A DNA stretch of 64,000 nt from Xanthomonas sp. DAR 35659 (GTDB lineage Bacteria; Pseudomonadota; Gammaproteobacteria; Xanthomonadales; Xanthomonadaceae), in contig NZ_CP162488.1 in assembly GCF_041242975.1 (NCBI RefSeq), positions 2,346,001-2,410,000 on the forward strand, written 5' to 3'. Positions 9,961 through 17,267 of the stretch are shown in pieces. The translations under genes were made by a program, and so were the position numbers. Below the pieces are notes generated by a model, which did no database searches, was not told where the DNA came from, and was given only the letters and a program-made list of their open reading frames with translations. The number at the start of each line of letters is the position of its first letter. Position 1 is the first letter of the stretch.

Positions 9961-10266
9961 ATGACCAAGTCCGAATTGATCGAAATCCTGGCGCGCAAGC
10001 AGGCGCATCTGAAGTCGGACGACGTCGATCTGGCGGTGAAGTCGCTATTGGAAATGATGGGCGGCGCGCTGTCCGGCGGCGACCGCATCGAGATTCGCGG
10101 TTTCGGCAGTTTTTCCCTGCATTACCGGCCGCCGCGCCTGGGACGCAATCCCAAGACCGGCGAATCCGTCGCGCTTCCCGGCAAGCATGTGCCGCACTTC
10201 AAGCCGGGCAAGGAATTGCGCGAACGCGTCAGCGGCGTGGTTCCGATCGAGTCCGATTCGCCCTGA
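9961..10266 (+). CDS. ihfB: Integration host factor beta subunit
   Basis: 101 residues starting [14 protein letters not shown]. It is the beta half of the IHF heterodimer that sharply bends DNA. The HU/IHF DNA-binding arm is seen as [19 protein letters not shown], with RNPKTGE and [11 protein letters not shown] at the C-terminal side. The position after rpsA is the conserved location. IHF often assists site-specific recombination such as the integrase of the island further along, but that link is general knowledge only. Confidence 0.96.
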   Translation: MTKSELIEILARKQAHLKSDDVDLAVKSLLEMMGGALSGGDRIEIRGFGSFSLHYRPPRLGRNPKTGESVALPGKHVPHFKPGKELRERVSGVVPIESDSP

Positions 10267-10346
10267 GTCGAGGCGGCGGACGGCGGGTTTGTTCCGGAAT
10301 CCCGATCCGTTCGGCTAATCTAGCGCTCCCGACGCTGGAGACCTCC

Positions 10347-10646
10347 ATGAAAATCGCCCGACTGCTGATATTGCTGGTGTTCCTGCTGGCCGGCCTGGTC
10401 ATTGGATCGCTGAACTCGCAGCAGATCGTCATCAATTTCGGTTTCACCGGCATCACCACCACCTCCGGCATCGCCATCATCGTGGCGCTGTTCGCCGGCG
10501 TGCTGATCGGCGCGTCGCTGCTGCTGGCCACGCTGGTGATTCCCCTGTACGCCAAGCTGCGCCGCGCCAACAAGGCCGCGGTCGCCGCGAACACGCCGGC
10601 CGCCGCGCCGGCATCGACCTACACCCAGCCCGTGGACGGACGCTGA
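10347..10646 (+). CDS. lapA: LapA family inner-membrane protein (DUF1049)
   Basis: 99 residues with two hydrophobic segments (about 4-22 and 43-67) separated by the LNSQQIVINFGFTG loop typical of DUF1049/LapA. The C-terminal tail is Ala/Pro-rich. LapA works next to LapB in control of lipopolysaccharide synthesis at the inner membrane. The ATG is at 10347, and the next gene, lapB, starts six bases after the stop, so they are cotranscribed. Confidence 0.88.
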   Translation: MKIARLLILLVFLLAGLVIGSLNSQQIVINFGFTGITTTSGIAIIVALFAGVLIGASLLLATLVIPLYAKLRRANKAAVAANTPAAAPASTYTQPVDGR

Positions 10647-10652
10647 TCTTCG

Positions 10653-11831
10653 ATGGACTTCCTGACCGAGTGGTTCTGGTTCTTCCTGTTCCTGCCGCTG
10701 GCTGCGTTGAGCGGGTGGGTCATCGGCCGCCGCGGCGGCCAACGCCATGGCGATACCCAGGTCAGCCGCCTGTCCAGCACCTACTTTCGCGGCCTGAACT
10801 ATCTGCTCAACGAGCAGCCCGACAAGGCGATCGAGCTGTTCCTGCATATCGCCGAACTGGACAAGGAAACCTTCGAGACCCAGGTCGCGCTCGGTCACCT
10901 GTTCCGGCGGCGCGGCGAAGTCGATCGCGCGATCCGCCTGCACCAGGGCCTGGTGCAGCGCACCGACCTGAGCGACCAGCAGCGCGTGCAGGCCTTGCTG
11001 GCGCTGGGCGAGGACTACATGAAGTCGGGCCTGCTGGATCGCGCCGAGACCGTGTTCACCGAACTGGCGCAGATCGACCAGCGCGCACCGCAGGCGCTCA
11101 AGCACCTGATCGGCATCTACCAGGCCGAACGCGACTGGGAAAAGGCGATCGACAACGCTACCCGTTACGAAGAGGTGACCGGCGAGCCGATGGGCAAGCT
11201 GATCGCGCAGTTCGAATGCGAACTGGCCGACCGCTATCGTGCGTCCGGCAATGCCGAGCTGGCGCGTGCCGCGATCGCGCGCGCCTACCAGGCCGACGCC
11301 ACCTCGGTGCGCGCGGGCATCCTGGAAGGGCGCATCGACGTGGACAGCGGCAACGACGAGGCCGCGATCCGCGCCTTCGAGCGCGCCGCGCGGCATGATC
11401 CGGACTACCTGCCGGAGATCATGCCGGCGCTGATGGACTGCTATCGCCGCGGCAACGACCTCAGCGGCGCGCGTGCGTTCCTGTCGGAAATGACCGAGCA
11501 CTACCGCGGCATCGCCCCGGTGCTGGCGCTGACCCGGCTGATGGAGTCGCAGGAAGGCGTGTCCGCGGCGCGCGCCTACCTCGGCCGGCAGTTGAAGGAT
11601 CGGCCGTCGGTACGCGGCGAATCGGCCCTGATCGACCTGACCCTGGCCGAGGGCGCCGATTCCACCGCCACCCTGCAGGACCTCAAGCACATCACCGACC
11701 AGTTGCTGGTGCGCAATCCCAGCTACCGCTGCACGCGTTGCGGCTTCGGCGCGCGCACCCACCACTGGCAATGCCCGAGCTGCAAGGAGTGGGGCACGGT
11801 CAAGCCGCTGCTCAACTACGCGGTGGTGTAG
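10653..11831 (+). CDS. lapB: Lipopolysaccharide assembly protein LapB
   Basis: 392 residues. One N-terminal membrane anchor (WFWFFLFLPLAALSGWVIG) is followed by cytoplasmic TPR repeats and a C-terminal rubredoxin-like metal knuckle with two CxxC pairs between about residues 360 and 377 (CTRC and CPSC). LapB (YciM) joins FtsH to LpxC turnover and so sets the rate of LPS synthesis. The stop is immediately followed by the GTG of the next gene, so expression is coupled to surface-polysaccharide enzymes. Confidence 0.95.
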   Translation: MDFLTEWFWFFLFLPLAALSGWVIGRRGGQRHGDTQVSRLSSTYFRGLNYLLNEQPDKAIELFLHIAELDKETFETQVALGHLFRRRGEVDRAIRLHQGLVQRTDLSDQQRVQALLALGEDYMKSGLLDRAETVFTELAQIDQRAPQALKHLIGIYQAERDWEKAIDNATRYEEVTGEPMGKLIAQFECELADRYRASGNAELARAAIARAYQADATSVRAGILEGRIDVDSGNDEAAIRAFERAARHDPDYLPEIMPALMDCYRRGNDLSGARAFLSEMTEHYRGIAPVLALTRLMESQEGVSAARAYLGRQLKDRPSVRGESALIDLTLAEGADSTATLQDLKHITDQLLVRNPSYRCTRCGFGARTHHWQCPSCKEWGTVKPLLNYAVV

Positions 11832-12803
11832 GTGCCCGCCGCAGCTTGGGCGCTGCTCGCGGCGCTGGCGGCGCTCAGCGCGATCGGGACGTGGCTGTCG
11901 CGGCGCTACGCCCTCAACCGCAACCTGATGGACGCTCCCGGCGAGCGCCGCAGCCATACCGTGGCGACGCCGCGCGGCGGCGGCGTGGCGATCGTGGCCA
12001 CGGTGCTGGCGGGCTGCGCCTACGCGGCGTGGCTGTGGCCGCAACAGAGCATGGCGATCGCGATGTTCGCGACCGGGCTGGTGCTCGTCGCCGGCATCGG
12101 CTGGTGGGACGACCACCGCCCGCTGTCGGCCGCGCTGCGGCTGGTGGTGCATGCGGTGGCGGCCAGCTTGCTGGCGGCACTTGTCTACCGTGTGCACCAC
12201 GACCCGTGGCTGGCGGCGCTGAGCTGGCTGGCGACGATCTCGCTGATCAACATCTGGAACTTCATGGACGGCATCAACGGCCTGGCGACCAGCCAGGCGA
12301 TGCTGGTCGCCCTGGGGTTCGCAGGGTTCCTGCCGGGGCCGCTGCGCTGGGCGTGCCTGGTGCTGCTCGTGGCCTGCGCCGGCTTCCTGCCGTTCAACTT
12401 TCCGCGGGCACGCATCTTTCTCGGCGACGTGGGGAGCGGGGCGCTCGGATATCTGGTCGCGGCGTTGTTCGCCTGGAGCTGTCTCGCGACCGACGTCACG
12501 CCATGGTTGCTGTTGATACCGATATCGGCGTTCGCCATCGACGCAGGCTTCACGTTGCTCTCGCGCATGCTGGCCGGCGAACGTTGGTGGCAGCCGCATG
12601 CGCAACATTTTTACCAGCGTTGGGTACATACGGGCAGGAGCCACACCGTGGTGACGCTTGCCTATGCCCTGTTCAGCATTGTCGCGATTACAATTGCCTG
12701 GTTCGGCGGTACGTTGCGAACCGGGGGGCAGGTCGGATTGGCGCTGGGCTGGTATGTGGCGGCGAGCGTGCTTTGGCTGACGTTGCGCAAGGGATTGCGC
12801 TGA
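11832..12803 (+). CDS. Undecaprenyl-phosphate sugar-1-phosphate transferase (WbpL/WecA-like)
   Basis: 323 residues, about ten hydrophobic segments, MraY/WecA superfamily. It should move a HexNAc-1-phosphate from a UDP sugar to undecaprenyl phosphate, the first step of O-antigen or a similar glycan. Family motifs are LMDAPGERRSHTVATPRGGG near the N-terminus, NIWNFMDGINGL at about 139-150 (catalytic Asp) and FLGDVGSGALG at about 196. The GTG start directly abuts the lapB stop. A WbpM-like dehydratase follows, a pairing seen in Pseudomonas WbpL/WbpM. The exact sugar is not readable. Confidence 0.88.
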   Translation: MPAAAWALLAALAALSAIGTWLSRRYALNRNLMDAPGERRSHTVATPRGGGVAIVATVLAGCAYAAWLWPQQSMAIAMFATGLVLVAGIGWWDDHRPLSAALRLVVHAVAASLLAALVYRVHHDPWLAALSWLATISLINIWNFMDGINGLATSQAMLVALGFAGFLPGPLRWACLVLLVACAGFLPFNFPRARIFLGDVGSGALGYLVAALFAWSCLATDVTPWLLLIPISAFAIDAGFTLLSRMLAGERWWQPHAQHFYQRWVHTGRSHTVVTLAYALFSIVAITIAWFGGTLRTGGQVGLALGWYVAASVLWLTLRKGLR

Positions 12804-12820
12804 ATTCTCATGGATACCTG

Positions 12821-14731
12821 ATGCTCTCGATCCGCGACCGTTTTACCGAGTTGTTCCCCAAGGCCTCCGTGGTCGTGCACGATCTGACCATCGTGTGGAT
12901 CTGCTGGCAGCTGCTGCATGCAGCGCGCTACACGATGCTGCCCGGCGAGCACCCGCTGCCGTTGTGGAACCTCAATACCGCCATCGTGCTGGTGGCGCAG
13001 GGCCTGGTGTTCTGGAAGGTCGGCCTGTATCGCGGACTGTGGCGCTTCGCCAGCGTTCCCGACCTGCTCAACATCTTCAAGGCCAGCTTCTACGGCCTGG
13101 TCGCGATCGTGCTGGGGCTGGCCTACAGCCGCTTCGATTCGATCCCGCTGTCGGTGCTGATGGTGTATCCGTTCGCGTTGTCGGCGCTGCTCGGCGCGCC
13201 GCGGTTGCTGTATCGCGCGTGGAAGGACTATCAGATCGCGCATTCGGATGAGACCGCGCGGCGCGTGCTGATCGTCGGTGCCGGCCGCGCGGCCGAAACC
13301 CTGGTGCGCGACCTGCGCCGTTCCGGTGCCTATCATCCGGTCGGGTTCGTCGACGACGCCGCCCATCTGCATGGCGCCAAGCTGCAGGGCCTGCCGATCC
13401 TGGGCCGGATCGACGAAGCCGGTGCGATCGCCAAGGAAACCGCGGCCAAGCTGCTGGTGATCGCGATCCCGTCGCTGGACGCGGCCGGCATGCAGCGGGT
13501 GGTGGCGATCTGCGAAAGCACCGGCCTGCCGTTCCGCACCGTACCGCGCCTGCTCGACGTGCTCGAAGGCCACTTTCTGCCGGGCGAGCTGAAGGAGGTC
13601 GCGATCGAGGACCTGCTCGGGCGCAAGCCGGTGACGCCGGACTGGAAGCTGATCAAGGGCTGGTTGTCCGGGCGCACGGTGATGGTGACCGGTGCCGGCG
13701 GTTCGATCGGTTCGGAGCTGTGCCGGCAGTGCGCGCGGCATGGTGCGCAGAAGGTAGTGTTGCTGGAGATCGACGAACTGGCGTTGATCACCATCCACGC
13801 CGATCTGCATCGCACCTTTCCCGACCTGGAAATCGAATGCGTGCTCGGCGACTGTGGCGATCCGGCGGTGACCCGCCACGCGATGCGCCTGGCCGAGCCC
13901 GATGCGGTGTTCCATGCCGCCGCTTACAAGCAGGTGCCGCTGCTGGAGCGGCAGTTCCGCGAGGCCGTGCGCAACAACGTGCTGGCCACCGAAACGGTGG
14001 CCCGCGCCTGCATCGCGGCCAAGGTTTCGACCTTCGTGTTCATCTCCACCGACAAGGCGGTCAATCCGGTCAACGTGCTCGGCGCCTCCAAGCGCTACGC
14101 GGAGATGGTGTGCCAGTCGCTGGACGACCAGGCGGTCGGCACGCGCTTCGTCACCGTGCGCTTCGGCAACGTGCTCGATTCGGCCGGCAGCGTGGTGCCG
14201 CTGTTCCGCGAGCAGATCCGCCAGGGTGGCCCGGTCACGGTCACCGATCCGCAGGTGACCCGTTACTTCATGACCATTCCCGAGGCCTGCCAATTGATCG
14301 TGCAGGCCGCAGCCTCGGCGTCGCACGGTGCGATCTACACGCTGGACATGGGCGAGCCGGTGCCGATCCGGCTGCTCGCCGAACAGATGATCCGCCTGGC
14401 CGGCAAGCAGCCCGGCCGCGACATCGCGATCGTCTATACCGGCTTGCGTCCTGGCGAGAAGCTGCACGAGACCCTGTTCTACGCCGACGAGAACTATCGC
14501 GCCACGTCGCATCCCAAGATCCTGGAAGCCGGCGTCCGCAGTTTCTCGCGCGACGACGTCCTGCAGGGGCTGCAGCAATTGCGTGCCGCGGTGGCCGAGT
14601 ACGACAGCGACGGCATCGAGAAAGTGCTGCGCACGACGATGCCTGAATTCGCGCCCTTGCGCCAACAGGGCGCTCACGATGGCTCCGCTACAATCGTTCC
14701 TTTCCCCGCACGCGAGGCCAGAAGGCTCTGA
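12821..14731 (+). CDS. WbpM/FlaA1-type UDP-HexNAc 4,6-dehydratase, membrane-anchored
   Basis: 636 residues. Four hydrophobic segments in about the first 140 residues anchor the protein. A first Rossmann domain (RVLIVGAGRAAETLVRDLR) and then the catalytic SDR domain (TGAGGSIGSELCRQ at about 290) follow, as in WbpM. The product would be a 4-keto-6-deoxy HexNAc nucleotide for O-antigen. In the usual YxxxK site, the Tyr (Met in WbpM) is Leu420 here (VNVLGASK, Lys424). The ATG at 12821 lies 17 bases after the preceding stop; an upstream extension is in frame but lies within the previous gene. The stop overlaps the galU start (TGATG). Confidence 0.9.
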   Translation: MLSIRDRFTELFPKASVVVHDLTIVWICWQLLHAARYTMLPGEHPLPLWNLNTAIVLVAQGLVFWKVGLYRGLWRFASVPDLLNIFKASFYGLVAIVLGLAYSRFDSIPLSVLMVYPFALSALLGAPRLLYRAWKDYQIAHSDETARRVLIVGAGRAAETLVRDLRRSGAYHPVGFVDDAAHLHGAKLQGLPILGRIDEAGAIAKETAAKLLVIAIPSLDAAGMQRVVAICESTGLPFRTVPRLLDVLEGHFLPGELKEVAIEDLLGRKPVTPDWKLIKGWLSGRTVMVTGAGGSIGSELCRQCARHGAQKVVLLEIDELALITIHADLHRTFPDLEIECVLGDCGDPAVTRHAMRLAEPDAVFHAAAYKQVPLLERQFREAVRNNVLATETVARACIAAKVSTFVFISTDKAVNPVNVLGASKRYAEMVCQSLDDQAVGTRFVTVRFGNVLDSAGSVVPLFREQIRQGGPVTVTDPQVTRYFMTIPEACQLIVQAAASASHGAIYTLDMGEPVPIRLLAEQMIRLAGKQPGRDIAIVYTGLRPGEKLHETLFYADENYRATSHPKILEAGVRSFSRDDVLQGLQQLRAAVAEYDSDGIEKVLRTTMPEFAPLRQQGAHDGSATIVPFPAREARRL

Positions 14732-15612
14732 TGAGCAAGAGAATCCGCAAGGCAGTTTTTCCGGTCGCAGGTCTGGGTACCCGCTTCCTTCCCGCCACCA
14801 AGACGGTGCCCAAGGAAATGTTGCCGATCATCGATCGGCCGCTGATCCAGTACGCGGTGGACGAAGCGATCGAAGCCGGGTGCGACACCTTGATCTTCGT
14901 CACCAACCGCTACAAGCATGCGGTTGCGGATTATTTCGACAAGGCCTACGAGTTGGAACAGAAGCTCGAGCGCGCCGGCAAGCACGAGCAGCTGGAAATG
15001 ATCCGCAACGTGCTGCCTGAGGGCGTACGCGCGATCTTCGTAACCCAGGCCGAGGCGCTGGGGCTGGGCCATGCGGTGCTATGCGCCAAGTCGGTGATCG
15101 GCGACGAGCCGTTCGCGGTGCTGCTGCCGGACGACCTGATCTGGAACCGCGGCGATGGCGCGCTGAAGCAGATGGCCGATCTCAACGAGCGCAGCGGCGC
15201 CAGCGTGATCGCGGTGGAAGACGTGCCGCACGAGAACACCGCCAGCTACGGCATCGTGGCCACCGAAGCCTTCGACGGCCGCAAGGGGCGCATCGCGCAG
15301 ATCGTCGAGAAGCCCAAGCCGGAAGACGCGCCGAGCGATCTGGCGGTGGTGGGGCGCTACGTGCTCAGCTCGAAGATCTTCGAACTGCTGGAAAGCACCG
15401 GCACCGGTGCCGGCGGCGAGATCCAGCTGACCGACGCCATCGCCGCGCTGTTGAAAAGCGAGGAAGTCGATGCCTACCGCTTCGAGGGCACCCGCTTCGA
15501 CTGCGGGACCCATCTGGGCCTGGTCGAGGCGACCATCCGCTTCGCGCTGGAGAACAAGAAGCTGGCCAAGCCGGCGCGCGAGAAGCTGACCCAGATGCTC
15601 TCCGAGGAGTGA
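14731..15612 (+). CDS. galU: UTP-glucose-1-phosphate uridylyltransferase
   Basis: 293 residues; makes UDP-glucose, a precursor of xanthan, LPS and other glycans. The nucleotide-binding motif GLGTRFLPATKTVPKEMLP is at about 13-31, and PDDLIWNRGDG, EKPKPEDAPS and GTRFDCGTHLG follow as in GalU. The ATG overlaps the stop of the dehydratase gene by one base, so it is translationally coupled. A strong terminator follows about 120 bases later, ending the lapA-lapB-wbpL-wbpM-galU run. Confidence 0.97.
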   Translation: MSKRIRKAVFPVAGLGTRFLPATKTVPKEMLPIIDRPLIQYAVDEAIEAGCDTLIFVTNRYKHAVADYFDKAYELEQKLERAGKHEQLEMIRNVLPEGVRAIFVTQAEALGLGHAVLCAKSVIGDEPFAVLLPDDLIWNRGDGALKQMADLNERSGASVIAVEDVPHENTASYGIVATEAFDGRKGRIAQIVEKPKPEDAPSDLAVVGRYVLSSKIFELLESTGTGAGGEIQLTDAIAALLKSEEVDAYRFEGTRFDCGTHLGLVEATIRFALENKKLAKPAREKLTQMLSEE

Positions 15613-15733
15613 GCCTGGCGCCGCGCGCCGCTGCAGCCGACGCGCAAGCCGAATCGCTCCACCAGTATCAAGCGGATGCGTCAACACAAGCGGATGAGTC
15701 GATCCAGATGAGAGTCGACTCGGATGAAGAACG

Positions 15734-15762
15734 AAAAAGGCAGCCGAGAGGCTGCCTTTTTT
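15734..15762. terminator. Bidirectional intrinsic terminator after galU
   Basis: An A run, GGCAGCC, GAGA loop, GGCTGCC and TTTTTT give a perfect stem with T runs in both directions. It ends galU from the left and can also end the minus-strand thiolase transcript from the right. Confidence 0.9.
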
Positions 15763-15813
15763 GTTGCTGCGCCGGTCTGTTATCACACGTGTTTCGCCGT
15801 ACCCTCACCCCAA

Positions 15814-15836
15814 CCCCTCTCCCGACGGGAGAGGGG
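15814..15836. repeat. CCCCTCTCCC palindrome (common Xanthomonas intergenic hairpin)
   Basis: CCCCTCTCCC, GAC, GGGAGAGGGG: a 10-bp perfect inverted repeat between the galU terminator and the thiolase stop. Similar CTCTCCC/GGGAGAG hairpins recur in Xanthomonas intergenic DNA. A smaller relative follows moeB at 30513-30534. Confidence 0.6.
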
Positions 15837-15905
15837 GGCATGCGCTGCGAGTGAGCGGGCGGCCACATGCGGGTCCGCACCATGCCAGGGATCCATCGAG
15901 CGTGC

Positions 15906-17111
15906 TTACAGCGCCTCGATGATGCCCGCGGCGCCCATGCCGGTGCCGATGCACATGGTGACCATGCCGTACTTCTGCTTGTGCCGGCGCAGGCCGTGCA
16001 CCAAGGTTGCGGTACGGATCGCGCCGGTGGCGCCGAGCGGATGGCCCAGGGCGATGGCGCCGCCCAGCGGGTTGACCTTGGACGGGTCCAGGCCGCTGTC
16101 GCGGATCACCGCCAGCGACTGCGCGGCGAAGGCTTCGTTGAGCTCGATCCAGTCCAACTGGTCCTTTGTCAGTCCGGCCTGCTTGAGTGCCTTCGGAATC
16201 GCCTCGATCGGGCCGATGCCCATCACCTCCGGACGCACGCCGGCGACCGAGAAGCTGACGAAGCGGGCCAGCGGGGTCAGCCCGTAGTCCTTGATCGCCT
16301 GCTCGGAGGCCAGCAGCACCGCACCGGCGCCATCGCTCATCTGCGAGGAGTTGCCGGCGGTGACGCTGCCGCCGAACTGGCCGTTGCGGAACACCGGGCG
16401 CAGCTTGGCCAGGCCTTCGATCGAGCTGTCGGGACGCGGGCCCTCGTCGGTGTCGACCAGCTTCTTGCGCAGGGCGATGACGTTGCCGGCCAGGTCCGGC
16501 TGGTGCGAGAGGATCTCGTAGGGGCTGATCTCGTCGCGGAATTCGCCGGCGGCGATCGCGGCGATGGCCTTCTGGTGCGAGGCGAGGGCGAAGGCGTCCT
16601 GGTCCTCGCGCGACACCTTCCATTCCTCGGCCACCTTCTCGGCGGTGATGCCCATGCCGTAGGCGATGGCGACGTGGTCGTCGGCGAACACGCTCGGCGA
16701 CAGCGCCACCTTGTTGCCCATCATCGGCACCATCGACATCGATTCGGTGCCGCCGGCCAGCATCAGGTCGGCGTTGCCCAGGCGGATCTGGTCGGCGGCC
16801 AGCGCCACCGCCTGGATGCCCGAGGAGCAGAAGCGGTTGATGGTCTGCCCGGCCACCGAGTTCGGCAGGCCGGCCAGCAGCACGCCGATGCGCGCCACGT
16901 TCATGCCTTGCTCGCCTTCGGGCATCGCGCAGCCGATGATCGCGTCGTCGATGCGCGCCGTGTCGATGCCCGGCGCCTGCGCCACCACCGCGCGCAGCAC
17001 GTGCGCCAGCATGTCGTCGGGACGGGTATTGCGGAACATGCCCTTGGGCGCCTTGCCGACCGGGGTGCGGGTGGCGGCGACGATGTAGGCTTCTTGGATC
17101 TGTTTGCTCAT
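15906..17111 (-). CDS. fadA: Acetyl-CoA C-acyltransferase (3-ketoacyl-CoA thiolase)
   Basis: 401 residues; cleaves 3-ketoacyl-CoA in the last step of beta-oxidation. The nucleophile is Cys95 in NRFCSSGIQ. The general-base His is in GGAIALGHPLGATG, and the second Cys is in MCIGTGMGAAG. It follows the fused dehydrogenase/hydratase gene on the minus strand. The roughly 154-base gap between them is filled by an inverted pair of GGGAATC-type repeats, which may affect mRNA stability. It is expected to form the fatty-acid oxidation complex with the upstream protein. Confidence 0.94.
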   Translation of the reverse strand: MSKQIQEAYIVAATRTPVGKAPKGMFRNTRPDDMLAHVLRAVVAQAPGIDTARIDDAIIGCAMPEGEQGMNVARIGVLLAGLPNSVAGQTINRFCSSGIQAVALAADQIRLGNADLMLAGGTESMSMVPMMGNKVALSPSVFADDHVAIAYGMGITAEKVAEEWKVSREDQDAFALASHQKAIAAIAAGEFRDEISPYEILSHQPDLAGNVIALRKKLVDTDEGPRPDSSIEGLAKLRPVFRNGQFGGSVTAGNSSQMSDGAGAVLLASEQAIKDYGLTPLARFVSFSVAGVRPEVMGIGPIEAIPKALKQAGLTKDQLDWIELNEAFAAQSLAVIRDSGLDPSKVNPLGGAIALGHPLGATGAIRTATLVHGLRRHKQKYGMVTMCIGTGMGAAGIIEAL

Positions 17112-17128
17112 GGCTTTCTCCGAAAGCC

Positions 17129-17267
17129 GGGAATAGGGAATGGGGAGTCGGGAATCGTGAAGCGATTCGCGCGATCTGCAGCAGTCCTATTTCCGGCAGA
17201 AAATTAGGGGGGGAGAAGGAGGAGCCGGGAATGCGTTTCCATTCCCGATTCCCCATTCCCGATTCTC
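17129..17267. repeat. Inverted pair of GGGAATC-type tandem repeats
   Basis: The left block (17129-17157) is built from near-heptamers such as GGGAATGGGGAGTCGGGAAT. The right block (17241-17267) is the reverse complement (ATTCCCGATTCCCCATTCCC). Together they can form a long stem between the two fatty-acid oxidation genes. The same family occurs at 34958-35134 and 36649-36733. Confidence 0.85.

Noticed and set aside
10320..12644. A 774-codon minus-strand frame across lapA, lapB and the sugar transferase gene
   Set aside because: It is the antisense of well-supported genes and shows no domain; its His/Gln/Arg-rich composition is a GC artefact.
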